NCBI RefSeq assembly: GCF_048020265.1
Contig: NZ_CP171843.1
Coordinates: 806,001-870,000, forward strand
Reading direction: 5' to 3'
DNA from: Limnohabitans_A sp048020265
GTDB lineage: Bacteria > Pseudomonadota > Gammaproteobacteria > Burkholderiales > Burkholderiaceae_C
DNA: 64,000 nucleotides
Shown here: piece by piece, positions 48,035 through 56,322 of the stretch
Layout: each line of letters opens with the position of its first letter
How positions within the stretch are numbered: the first letter of the stretch is position 1
Made by a program: the position numbers and the translations under genes
The notes under the pieces: generated by a model
What the model was told of the DNA's origin: nothing
Databases searched by the model: none
The model's input: only the letters and a program-made list of their open reading frames with translations

Positions 48035-49606
48035 TCAGCGTTTGGGCTGGCTTGCTTTCTTTCGGGCCGGCGATGACAGCTTGTGTTTGGCAGGCTTGCC
48101 CGGGTTGGTCCGGGCAACGCGCCTTGAGGCTTGTGATGGCACCAAAATGGTCAGGGTTTGGCCGGCGCTGACCCGTGCATTGACTTTGAGCTTGTTCCAG
48201 GCGGCCATGTTCGCTTCGGACACGCCATGCCTTGCGGCCAGGCTGGCCAGCGAGTCGCCTTTGCGGGCCTTGACCGCAATCCTTTTGAGTACCACTTCGG
48301 GCGCCAGGCCCAGCTGGCCGTTGTCGGCCAGGTGTTCCGTCACGTCGTTGTCCAGGCGGCCTTTGCGGTGGACCAGCAAAGTCGAACCTGCCGTGACCAT
48401 CATTCGGGGGGGGATGCCGTTGACCGAGCGCAGTTGCTCTACAGGCATGTCCAGCTGCTGCGCCACGTCTTCGGGCTTCATGGTCCGAGGGGCTTGCCAT
48501 GCTGTCCAGGTGGCCAGGGGCCGATTGGCGTGGGCTTGCAGGTTGCGTTCAAAAACTGTGGCGTTGTCCCAGGGCAGCAGAATTTGGGGCGTGCCCGCCG
48601 CCAAAATGACCGGTCGGTTCATCGAGGGGTTGAGTGACTTGAAGTCTTCCAGGCTCACGCCAGCGAGCTTGACGGCCACGGCCACGTCGATGTCGCGCTC
48701 GATCTGCACGCTCTTGAAGTAAGGGTGGTTCTGAATCAGCGGCAGCTGGGTGTTGAAGGCCTCGGGTTGGGCGATGATGTTTTTGACCGCCTGCAACTTG
48801 GGCACGTAGTAGCGGGTTTCGTTGGGCATGTTCAAGTCGCTGTAGGTCAGCGGCTTGCCCAGGGCTTTGTTGCGTGCAATGGCGCGTCCCACGCTGCCTT
48901 CGCCCCAGTTGTAGGCGGCCAGCGCCAGGTGCCAGTCGCCAAACATGGCGTAGAGCTTTTGCAGGTAATCGAGCGCAGCGCGGGTCGATTCCAGTACGTC
49001 GCGGCGGTCGTCCCTGAACAGGTTTTGCTTCAGGTCAAAGTACTTGCCGGTTGCTGGCATGAACTGCCACATGCCCGCCGCTTTGGCGCTGGACACCGCT
49101 TGCGGATTGAAGGCCGACTCGATGAAGGGCAGCAAGGCCAATTCGGTCGGCATTTTGCGGCGTTCGAGCTCTTCCACCACATGGAAAAGGTAGGGGCGTG
49201 AGCGCTCGGTCATGCGCAGCATGTAATCAGGGCGACTGGCATACCACTGCTCCCGGTTACGCACCAGGTCGCTGTCCAGATCTGGCATGGCAAAGCCGCG
49301 CCGAATGCGCTCCCACACATCGCTGGGCGGCGTCAATCCCAATTGACCTTGGGGTTTGAGTGTGACGGGGGTTTCGGCGAAGCTGGGCGAGGCTGGCTCT
49401 GCTGCCGATCCGGTAGCGTTCGTGGGTGGGGTGGTGGATGGCGCGGCCACTGGTGGCGTTGGCGAGACCGATGTGGGTGAGGGTGCAGTGGCACAAGCGC
49501 CTAGCAACAGGCTCAGGCCCAAGCAGATAGCGGCATGCCAGTGTCTGGTGGTTCGGCGTTCGGCAAGTGTTGTCAAGGGGCTGTGGCGGTCAGATGGGTT
49601 CGTCAA
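48035..49606 (-). CDS. mltD: Membrane-bound lytic murein transglycosylase D
   Basis: A 523-residue lipoprotein. Its lipobox region is HAAICLGLSLLLGACATAP; the start is taken at a TTG overlapping the gloB stop (GGAAG 8 bases ahead), and a second TTG at 49576 would give a shorter n-region. The catalytic domain has LALLPFIESAFNPQAVSSAK followed by AAGMWQFMPATG, with the catalytic Glu in FIES. LysM repeats follow in the C-terminal half (VKARKGDSLASLAARHGVSE and the region above it) and bind glycan. It cleaves peptidoglycan to 1,6-anhydromuropeptides. The gene is coupled to gloB, as in E. coli. Confidence 0.93.
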   Translation of the reverse strand: MTNPSDRHSPLTTLAERRTTRHWHAAICLGLSLLLGACATAPSPTSVSPTPPVAAPSTTPPTNATGSAAEPASPSFAETPVTLKPQGQLGLTPPSDVWERIRRGFAMPDLDSDLVRNREQWYASRPDYMLRMTERSRPYLFHVVEELERRKMPTELALLPFIESAFNPQAVSSAKAAGMWQFMPATGKYFDLKQNLFRDDRRDVLESTRAALDYLQKLYAMFGDWHLALAAYNWGEGSVGRAIARNKALGKPLTYSDLNMPNETRYYVPKLQAVKNIIAQPEAFNTQLPLIQNHPYFKSVQIERDIDVAVAVKLAGVSLEDFKSLNPSMNRPVILAAGTPQILLPWDNATVFERNLQAHANRPLATWTAWQAPRTMKPEDVAQQLDMPVEQLRSVNGIPPRMMVTAGSTLLVHRKGRLDNDVTEHLADNGQLGLAPEVVLKRIAVKARKGDSLASLAARHGVSEANMAAWNKLKVNARVSAGQTLTILVPSQASRRVARTNPGKPAKHKLSSPARKKASQPKR

Positions 49607-50373
49607 AATTCGTTCTTCCAGGAGCGCAGTGCGGCAAAGGTCGTGACATCGTCTCGCGCCTGGGCATCGCGCAGGCGCACAGCCTGGGCGACAGCGCTGC
49701 TGCGGCTGCGTAAAAAGGGGTTGATCGCGCACTCGGTGGACAGCGGCACGGGCAGGGTGGCCAGGTTTTGCTGGCGCAGTGCAGTACATGTTTGGGCGTA
49801 TTCGCGCAAAGCTTTGTTGTCCGGGTCGACTGCCAGGGCAAATTTCAGGTTGGACAGTGTGTACTCGTGGGCGCAGCAAACGCGGGTGGGGCCGGGCAGG
49901 GCGGCCAAACGGTCGAGGGAGTCGAGCATCTGGGCCGGCGTGCCTTCAAACAGACGTCCGCAGCCGCCCGAAAAAAGGGTGTCGCCGCAAAAAAGCAGCG
50001 GGTCTTGTCCGTCGGGCTGCGCCCAAAAAGCGATGTGACCCAGGGTGTGACCCGGAACATCGTGGACTTCAAAACGCAGGCCGTGCCAGTCAAATTGGTC
50101 GCCTTGCTGCAGGCCACGGGCCTGCACGGGCATTTTTTCGAGGGCCGGACCGACCACCTGCGCCCCCGTTTGGGACACCAGATCGGCAACGCCGCCCGTG
50201 TGGTCCGCATGGTGGTGGGTGACTAAAATCAGGTCCAGCTGCAAACCCGGGTGCTGCCCGAGCCAGTCCAGCACAGGCGCACTGTCCCCGGGGTCCACCA
50301 CCAGGGCGTGGTGGTCGTCGCGCAACAACCAGATGTAGTTGTCTGAGAATGCGGGCAGTGCAATGAGTTTCAT
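49603..50373 (-). CDS. gloB: Hydroxyacylglutathione hydrolase (glyoxalase II)
   Basis: A 256-residue metallo-beta-lactamase-fold enzyme that releases D-lactate and glutathione from S-lactoylglutathione, completing methylglyoxal detoxification. VTHHHADHTGGVADL (His53-His55, Asp57, His58) is the metal site, with later metal ligands in DVPGHTLGHIAF and CGDTLFSGGCGRL. The C-terminal substrate-binding tail is present. The start ATG (complement of 50371-50373) overlaps the ATG of the divergent yafS-like gene. The mltD-gloB-yafS-rnhA cluster matches the E. coli locus. Confidence 0.95.
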   Translation of the reverse strand: MKLIALPAFSDNYIWLLRDDHHALVVDPGDSAPVLDWLGQHPGLQLDLILVTHHHADHTGGVADLVSQTGAQVVGPALEKMPVQARGLQQGDQFDWHGLRFEVHDVPGHTLGHIAFWAQPDGQDPLLFCGDTLFSGGCGRLFEGTPAQMLDSLDRLAALPGPTRVCCAHEYTLSNLKFALAVDPDNKALREYAQTCTALRQQNLATLPVPLSTECAINPFLRSRSSAVAQAVRLRDAQARDDVTTFAALRSWKNEF

Positions 50374-51205
50374 GGAGAGTCAGATTATAGAAAGCCAGCA
50401 TTCAGGGGACGTCTGGTTGGCCCGTTTGGGTCAGCCGGTGGCGTCGCGCCTGCTGACCTGGGAGCAGCAGCAGGCCGATGCCTTGCTGGCCGATGTGTTC
50501 GGTTACTACGCGGTGCAACTGGGCTGGCCCCAGCTGCAAGCCTTGCGCAGCAACCGCATGCCCCACCGCTGGATGGCCCGGGCCGAATTTGAGCCCCTCT
50601 TGCCCGAGTCTGACCCGGTCACACCCGACGGGGAGCCGCATGTGTGTCTGGACAGCCGGGCCTGGCCTTGGCCCGCCGACAGCCTGGACTTGGTGGTTTT
50701 GCCGCACGCGCTGGAGCGCTCGGCGGACCCGCATGCCTGCTTACGCGAAGTCGAACGCGTGCTGATTCCCGAGGGTCAGGTGCTGATCACCGGCCTCAAC
50801 CCCTGGAGCCTGTGGGGTTGGCAGCCAACGCGACGGCAGCGGGACTGTGATCAGGGCGGCGCACAGCCTGGCACCTTGATTGGCTACCGGCGTTTGCGCG
50901 ATTGGCTGCGTTTGCTGGGTTTTGAGGTGCAGGTCAGCCGCTTTGGCGGATGGGCGCCTGCCCTGGGCAGCGAACGCTGGATGCAGCGGCTGCAGTGGAT
51001 GGACAAGCTGGGCGAACGCTGGTGGCCGATTCTGGGCGGCGTGTACCTGATCATGGCCACCAAACGGGTGCCTGGTGGCCGCCTGATCGAGGGGCGCCGC
51101 TGGCGCACGGTACGATCGCCCGCTGCAGCGACGGCGCCTGTGGCCCGTTCAGACACCACCATGGGCCCAACCACGGCCTCGAAAGACTTTGTTGACTCAC
51201 GTTGA
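50372..51205 (+). CDS. yafS: SAM-dependent methyltransferase, YafS-like
   Basis: A 277-residue putative methyltransferase from the ATG at 50372. The N-terminal LTWEQQQADALLADVFGYYA and later CLDSRAWPWPADSLDLVVLP...HALERSADPHACLREVERVL with PEGQVLITGLNPWSLWG match the family found beside rnhA and gloB in Proteobacteria (E. coli YafS). The glycine-rich SAM loop is degenerate, so activity is uncertain. Its start codon overlaps the start of gloB on the other strand, leaving no separate intergenic promoter, and its stop overlaps the rnhA start. Confidence 0.85.
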   Translation: MESQIIESQHSGDVWLARLGQPVASRLLTWEQQQADALLADVFGYYAVQLGWPQLQALRSNRMPHRWMARAEFEPLLPESDPVTPDGEPHVCLDSRAWPWPADSLDLVVLPHALERSADPHACLREVERVLIPEGQVLITGLNPWSLWGWQPTRRQRDCDQGGAQPGTLIGYRRLRDWLRLLGFEVQVSRFGGWAPALGSERWMQRLQWMDKLGERWWPILGGVYLIMATKRVPGGRLIEGRRWRTVRSPAAATAPVARSDTTMGPTTASKDFVDSR

Positions 51206-51638
51206 AATTCACACCGATGGCGCCTGCAAAGGCAATCCTGGGCCAGGCGGCTGGGGCGTTCGCCTGCAGTCGGGCCAGCATGTTCAGGAGCTGTTCGGCG
51301 GCGAGCTGAACACCACCAACAACCGCATGGAGATGACCGCCGTCATCGAGGGCCTGCTGGCCTTGAAGCGCCCCTGCCAGGTCACGCTCTACCTGGACAG
51401 CGAATACGTGCGCAAAGGCATCACCGAATGGATTCACGGCTGGAAAGCCCGCGGCTGGCGCACGGCCGCCAAACAACCTGTTAAAAATGCCGATTTGTGG
51501 CAAAAACTGGACACGGTGGTGTCCACTTCGGGACACCAGATCGACTGGCGCTGGGTCAAAGGCCACAACGGCGATCCGGGCAACGAGCGGGCCGATGCGC
51601 TGGCCAACCAAGGCGTGGAGAAAGCTTTGGGCCGCTGA
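51189..51638 (+). CDS. rnhA: Ribonuclease HI
   Basis: A 149-residue enzyme cutting RNA in RNA-DNA hybrids. The active-site acids are visible: Asp in VEIHTDGACKGNPGPGGWGV (residue 10), Glu in NTTNNRMEMTAVIEGL, Asp in LYLDSEYVRKGI, and the last Asp in NERADALANQG. Two adjacent TTG codons (51189, 51192) are the only plausible starts, inside the end of the methyltransferase gene. In E. coli dnaQ follows; here it is missing and an RND efflux operon comes next. Confidence 0.95.
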   Translation: MLTHVEIHTDGACKGNPGPGGWGVRLQSGQHVQELFGGELNTTNNRMEMTAVIEGLLALKRPCQVTLYLDSEYVRKGITEWIHGWKARGWRTAAKQPVKNADLWQKLDTVVSTSGHQIDWRWVKGHNGDPGNERADALANQGVEKALGR

Positions 51639-51722
51639 AGCGCCGGTTTCGCCGGCTTGGGTCATGTCGCCACCAGCTCGGCCTGTCGCCGCGGCGCCCC
51701 AAAGGACCGTCAGGCCTTCATT

Positions 51723-51772
51723 GGGCGAATGGGGCGAATGGGGCGAATGGGGCGAATGGGGCGAATGGGGCG
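51723..51772 (+). repeat. 9-bp tandem repeat (GGGCGAATG), 5.5 copies
   Basis: Five exact units of GGGCGAATG run from 51723 to 51767, followed by a partial GGGCG. It lies 54 bases before the ATG of the RND adaptor gene, in its upstream region. Such a run is prone to slipped-strand copy-number change, which could alter promoter spacing. Confidence 0.95.
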
Positions 51773-51825
51773 GCGCTGTTACATTCTGACAATCTTGGTG
51801 AATTCAACCTGCGAGAGAGATCTGA

Positions 51826-53169
51826 ATGGCTTACAAGAAGAAATACGCCGTGCTGGCGTTGTTGGGTGTGGGCGTAGCCTCCGGTGCCGCTTGGTGGTTT
51901 CAAAACAAAGGCAGTACGTCGGGCGAGGGGACCAAACCTGCCACCACGGCAGCCGCAGCCGCGGGCCCAGCCCGGGCCCCCGCAGTGGAAGTGGCCAAGG
52001 TGGAGACCATGACTTTGGTGGACGAAACCCAGGCGGTGGGCAGTCTGCGCTCGCGTCAGGGCGTCATGCTGCGGCCCGAGGTGGGCGGGCGTGTCAAACA
52101 GATCTTTTTCAACGATGGCCAGCGTGTGCGCAAAGGCCAGGTGCTGGTGCAGTTTGAAGACCAGCTGCAGCAAGCCCAGTTGTCACAGGCCAAGGCCGAG
52201 CTGTCGATTGCCGAGGCCAACCACAAGCGCAACCAGGAGCTGGTGATGCAAAACTTCATCAGCAAGCGCTCGCTGGATGAAAGCGGTGCTGCGCTGGAGG
52301 TTTCGCGGGCCAAGCTGGCCTTGGCCGACGCCACCTTGCAACGGCTCAAAGTGCTGGCCCCGTTTGACGGCATCACCGGTCTCAAGCAGATTAACGTAGG
52401 CGATTACCTCAAGGACGGCGCCGACATGGTCAACCTCGAAGACATCGATGCCGTGCTGGTCGATTTCCGTCTGCCCGAGCGTTTTCAGGCCAAGATCCGG
52501 ACCGGCCAAAAGGCCCAGCTGACGGTAGACGCCTTGCCGGGTCGCCCGTTCACGGCCATCGTGCAGGCGGTGGACCCTTTGATCGAGGCCAACGGCCGCT
52601 CGGTGGGGGTCAGGGGGTGCATCGACAACCGTCAGCAGCAATTGCGTCCGGGCATGTTTGCCCGGGTGAACGCGGTGTTTGGTGTGCGTGACAATGCGCT
52701 GGTGATTCCGGAAGAGGCCATCATCCCCCAAGGCGGTCGCACCTTTGTGGTCAAGGTCGTGGCGGGTGACAAGCCCGACGTCCAGGTGTCCGAGCGTGTG
52801 GCGGTCAAGGTGGGTCTTCGCCAGCCGGGCAAAGTCGAGATTCTGGAAGGCTTGGCCGCAGGCGACACCGTGGTGACAGCAGGCCACCAGCGTTTGCAAA
52901 AAGACGGCACCGCAGTGCGGGTGGTGGATTTGTCCCAGCCCGGTGGCGGTCGACCTGCCGCTGGGTCGGGTCCGGCTGGCGCACCTGCGGGTGGCGCATC
53001 GGCGGCGCCTTCCGCATCGGCCTCTTCTTCGACCGCTTTAGCGGCTGGCCCAGCCCCTGCCAGCGCTGCCGCTCCGAGTGCGGCTGCCAAGCCAGCACAG
53101 CCGCCTGTCAAGCCCGTGGCCCTGTCGGGCCCCAACCCTTGCCTGAGGGGTGCCGATGCAGCTCGCTGA
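51826..53169 (+). CDS. RND efflux periplasmic adaptor subunit (MFP)
   Basis: A 447-residue membrane fusion protein. One N-terminal membrane segment (YAVLALLGVGVASGAAWWF) anchors it. The lipoyl/barrel region has VVDETQAVGSLRSRQGVML-type sequence (ETQAVGSLRSRQGVMLRPEV), the coiled-coil hairpin has QAQLSQAKAELSIAEANHK, and the beta barrel has FDGITGLKQINVGDYLKDG. A long Ala/Pro-rich C-terminal tail (from about residue 375) is unusual. It links the RND pump to an outer-membrane channel, which is not encoded here. Its stop lies inside the start of the RND gene. A 9-bp tandem repeat lies upstream. Confidence 0.94.
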   Translation: MAYKKKYAVLALLGVGVASGAAWWFQNKGSTSGEGTKPATTAAAAAGPARAPAVEVAKVETMTLVDETQAVGSLRSRQGVMLRPEVGGRVKQIFFNDGQRVRKGQVLVQFEDQLQQAQLSQAKAELSIAEANHKRNQELVMQNFISKRSLDESGAALEVSRAKLALADATLQRLKVLAPFDGITGLKQINVGDYLKDGADMVNLEDIDAVLVDFRLPERFQAKIRTGQKAQLTVDALPGRPFTAIVQAVDPLIEANGRSVGVRGCIDNRQQQLRPGMFARVNAVFGVRDNALVIPEEAIIPQGGRTFVVKVVAGDKPDVQVSERVAVKVGLRQPGKVEILEGLAAGDTVVTAGHQRLQKDGTAVRVVDLSQPGGGRPAAGSGPAGAPAGGASAAPSASASSSTALAAGPAPASAAAPSAAAKPAQPPVKPVALSGPNPCLRGADAAR

Positions 53170-56100
53170 AGTCTCCATCCGGCGGCCGGTCCTGGCCGTC
53201 GTCATGTCCTTGCTGATCGTGCTGATCGGTGCGGTCAGTTTCAAGAGCCTCTCGCTGCGCGAGTACCCCAAGATCGACGAGCCCACCGTCACGGTGACCA
53301 CCCGCTATGTGGGCGCATCGGCCGAGGTGGTCGAGTCGCAGGTCACCAAACCTCTTGAGGATTCGATTGCGGGCATTGACGCGGTCGACGTCATCACCTC
53401 CATCAGCCGTGCCGAGCAGTCGCAGATCACGGTGCGTTTCCGTCTGGAAAAAGACGCCGATACGGCCGCCGCCGAAGTGCGTGACCGCACGTCTCGCGTG
53501 CGCAACCGCTTGCCGCAAACCATCGAAGAGCCGGTGATCGCCAAAGTCGAGGCCGATGCCTTTCCGGTGATTTGGCTGGCTTTCACCAGCGACACGCTCA
53601 ATCCCTTGCAAATCAACGACCTGGTCAACCGGGTGGTCAAGCCGCGCCTGCAGACCGTGACGGGGGTGGCCGATGTGCGCATTTTTGGTGAGCGCAAATA
53701 CGCCATGCTGGTGTCGCTCGACCATGCCCGCCTGTCGTCCTACAAGCTCACGCCACAGGACGTGGAAGATGCCATCCGCCGCAGCAACCTCGAGTTGCCG
53801 GCAGGGCGGATCGAGTCGACCAACCGCGAGTTCAGCGTGTCCTCGCAAACCGATCTGGCCCGTCCGGGCCAGTTTGGCGAGATCGTGATCCGCACCGTGA
53901 ACGGCTTTCCCGTCAAGCTGCGCGATGTGGCCCAGATCAAGGAAGACGCCGCCAACGACCGCAGCAAGGTGCGTCTGAACGGTCAGCCCGCGATTTCTGC
54001 CGGGGTGATCCGTCAGGCCACGGCCAACCCGCTCGAGTTGTCGGCGGGTGTGCGCGAGATGATTCCCCGCCTGAAGGCCGACTTGCCGGGCGACATGGAA
54101 ATCAATGTGGCCAATGACAACTCGGTGTTCATTGACCGCTCCATCAAGAACGTGTTTTCCACCATCGTCGAAGCCGTGGTGCTGGTGGCCTTGGTGATTT
54201 TCGTGTTCCTGCGCACCATCCGCGCCTCCATCATCCCGATCATCACCATCCCGGTCAGCCTGATTGGCGCGTTTGCCATGATGGCGCTGGCGGGTTTCAC
54301 CATCAACACTTTGACCTTGCTGGCGCTGGTGCTGGCCATTGGCCTGGTGGTGGACGATGCGATCGTGGTGCTGGAAAACATTTACCGGCACATCGAGGAA
54401 GGGCTGGACCCGTTTTCAGCGGCCATCAAGGGTGTGCGCGAGATCAGTTTTGCCGTGGTGGCCATGACCTTGACGCTGGCGGCGGTGTTCGCGCCCCTGG
54501 CCTTCACGCCGGGTCGTACGGGCAAGCTGTTTGGTGAGTTTGCGCTGGCCCTGGCGGGGGCGGTGATTGTGTCGGGCTTTGTGGCCCTGACCTTATCGCC
54601 CATGCTCAGCGCCAAGCTGCTGCGCCACAACCCCAATCCCGGCTGGTTTGACCGCAGCATGGAGCGCTGGCTCACGGCGCTGTCGACCGGCTACGAAAAC
54701 CTCTTGCGCCTGATCCTGACCCGTGCCCGCTGGGTGGTGGTGTTGGTGATGATCGGCTCGGGTGTGGGCATTGCCTGGATTTACCCCACCATGAAGCAAG
54801 AACTCGCGCCCCTGGAAGACCGGGGCACGATTTTGGCCACGGTGAACGCCCCCGACGGCTCCACCCTGGAATACACCGACCGCTATGCCCGCTCGCTGGA
54901 GAAGTTCGGCCAGGCTTACCCCGAGTTCGACCGCATTTTTGCCAACATGGGCAACCCCACCGTGGGCCAAGGCACCGTGGTGTACCGCGCGGTGGACTGG
55001 GATGAGCGCAAGCGAACGACACTGGAAATCGCCCGTGAGCTGGGCGGCAAATTCAACAGCTTGCCGGGCGTGAATGCCTTCCCCATCACGCCGCCTTCTT
55101 TGGGGCAAGGCTTCCGTGAGCGGCCCCTGAACTTCGTGATCCAGACCTCGGACAGTTACCAGAATCTGAACCTGATCACGCGGCAGATGATGGACGAGAT
55201 CGCCAAGAACCCGGGCATTTTGTCGCCGGATGTGGACTTGCGCCTGAACAAGCCCGAGCTGCGTGTGGAAGTAGACCGCGTCAAGGCCGCTGAGCTTGGC
55301 GTCAGCATCGAGGTGGTGGCCAAAACCATCGAGACCATGCTGGGCGGTCGTGTGGTGACCCGCTACAAGCGCGATGCCGAGCAATACGACGTGATCGTGC
55401 AAACCCTGCCATCGGCGCGCAACACGCCGGACGACATCGACGTGATTCAGGTGCGCGGCCGCAACGACACCATGATTCCGCTGTCGAGCCTGGTGAAGGT
55501 GCGCGAGAGCGTGTCGCCGCGCGAGTTGAACCACTTCGGTCAGCGCCGCTCGGTGTCCATCACCGCCAACCTGGCGCCCGACTACTCGCTGGGTGAAGCC
55601 TTGAAGTTCATGGACGAAACCGCGGCCAAAGTGCTCAAGCCGGGCTACACCACCGAACTCAACGGCACCTCGCGCGAATTCAAGAACTCGCAAGGCGCTT
55701 TGGTGATCGTGTTTGTGCTGGCGCTGTTCTTCATCTTTTTGGTGCTGGCGGCCCAGTTCGAGAGCTTTATCGACCCCTTCGTGATCATGCTGTCGGTGCC
55801 GCTGTCGATGATCGGTGCGCTGTTGGCACTCAAGTTCACAGGGGGATCGCTCAATGTGTATTCGCAGATCGGCCTGATCACGCTGGTGGGCCTGATCACC
55901 AAGCACGGCATTTTGATCGTGGAGTTCACCAACCAGCTGCGCGAGCAAGGACTGGCCACGCAAGAGGCGCTGATCAGGGCCTCTGGTCAGCGCTTGCGCC
56001 CGATCCTCATGACCACCGGGGCCATGGTGCTCGGCGCGGTGCCGCTGGCCTTGGCCACGGGTGCGGGCGCTGAGAGCCGCACGCAAATCGGCTGGGTGAT

Positions 56101-56239
56101 TGTGGGCGGCATGAGCCTGGGCACCTTGCTGGCCGTGTTCGTGGTGCCCACCATGTATTCGCTGTTGGCCCGCAAGGTGGTCCCAGGGCCGAACAAGACG
56201 GTGGCGCATGACGAGCCACCGGCTGCTGCCTTGCATTGA
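53156..56239 (+). CDS. RND efflux transporter permease (AcrB/MdtB type)
   Basis: A 1027-residue inner-membrane pump from the ATG at 53156 behind GAGGGG; it overlaps the adaptor gene by 14 bases. The proton-relay Asp pair is present in LVLAIGLVVDDAIVVLENIY, and the Lys in GLITLVGLITKHGILIVEFT. The porter domain signature EVVESQVTKPLEDSIAGIDA occurs near the N-terminus. Length and plan match the HAE1 family exporting drugs or lipophilic compounds. A bidirectional terminator closes the operon. Confidence 0.95.
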   Translation: MQLAEVSIRRPVLAVVMSLLIVLIGAVSFKSLSLREYPKIDEPTVTVTTRYVGASAEVVESQVTKPLEDSIAGIDAVDVITSISRAEQSQITVRFRLEKDADTAAAEVRDRTSRVRNRLPQTIEEPVIAKVEADAFPVIWLAFTSDTLNPLQINDLVNRVVKPRLQTVTGVADVRIFGERKYAMLVSLDHARLSSYKLTPQDVEDAIRRSNLELPAGRIESTNREFSVSSQTDLARPGQFGEIVIRTVNGFPVKLRDVAQIKEDAANDRSKVRLNGQPAISAGVIRQATANPLELSAGVREMIPRLKADLPGDMEINVANDNSVFIDRSIKNVFSTIVEAVVLVALVIFVFLRTIRASIIPIITIPVSLIGAFAMMALAGFTINTLTLLALVLAIGLVVDDAIVVLENIYRHIEEGLDPFSAAIKGVREISFAVVAMTLTLAAVFAPLAFTPGRTGKLFGEFALALAGAVIVSGFVALTLSPMLSAKLLRHNPNPGWFDRSMERWLTALSTGYENLLRLILTRARWVVVLVMIGSGVGIAWIYPTMKQELAPLEDRGTILATVNAPDGSTLEYTDRYARSLEKFGQAYPEFDRIFANMGNPTVGQGTVVYRAVDWDERKRTTLEIARELGGKFNSLPGVNAFPITPPSLGQGFRERPLNFVIQTSDSYQNLNLITRQMMDEIAKNPGILSPDVDLRLNKPELRVEVDRVKAAELGVSIEVVAKTIETMLGGRVVTRYKRDAEQYDVIVQTLPSARNTPDDIDVIQVRGRNDTMIPLSSLVKVRESVSPRELNHFGQRRSVSITANLAPDYSLGEALKFMDETAAKVLKPGYTTELNGTSREFKNSQGALVIVFVLALFFIFLVLAAQFESFIDPFVIMLSVPLSMIGALLALKFTGGSLNVYSQIGLITLVGLITKHGILIVEFTNQLREQGLATQEALIRASGQRLRPILMTTGAMVLGAVPLALATGAGAESRTQIGWVIVGGMSLGTLLAVFVVPTMYSLLARKVVPGPNKTVAHDEPPAAALH

Positions 56240-56273
56240 GGCTCTTATGTTGGGGGTCTCCAGCCAGCGCATG

Positions 56274-56299
56274 AAAAAAGCGGCCAAGGCCGCTTTTTT
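56274..56299. terminator. Bidirectional terminator between the RND operon and moeA
   Basis: AAAAAAGCGGCC (56274-56285) and GGCCGCTTTTTT (56288-56299) are perfect reverse complements with T6 on either strand. It ends the plus-strand RND operon and the minus-strand moeA transcript, whose stop is 24 bases away. Confidence 0.92.
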
Positions 56300-56322
56300 C
56301 ATGGTTGATCCAGTGCTGCGCT

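Noticed and set aside
51639..51825. dnaQ expected after rnhA
   Set aside because: The E. coli-like gene order suggested it, but only a tandem repeat and a leader occupy the gap.
51497..51877. Repeat-encoded peptide of alternating GANGANGAN
   Set aside because: This is only the 9-bp tandem repeat read through in frames overlapping the rnhA end and the RND adaptor start; no start signal or family match.
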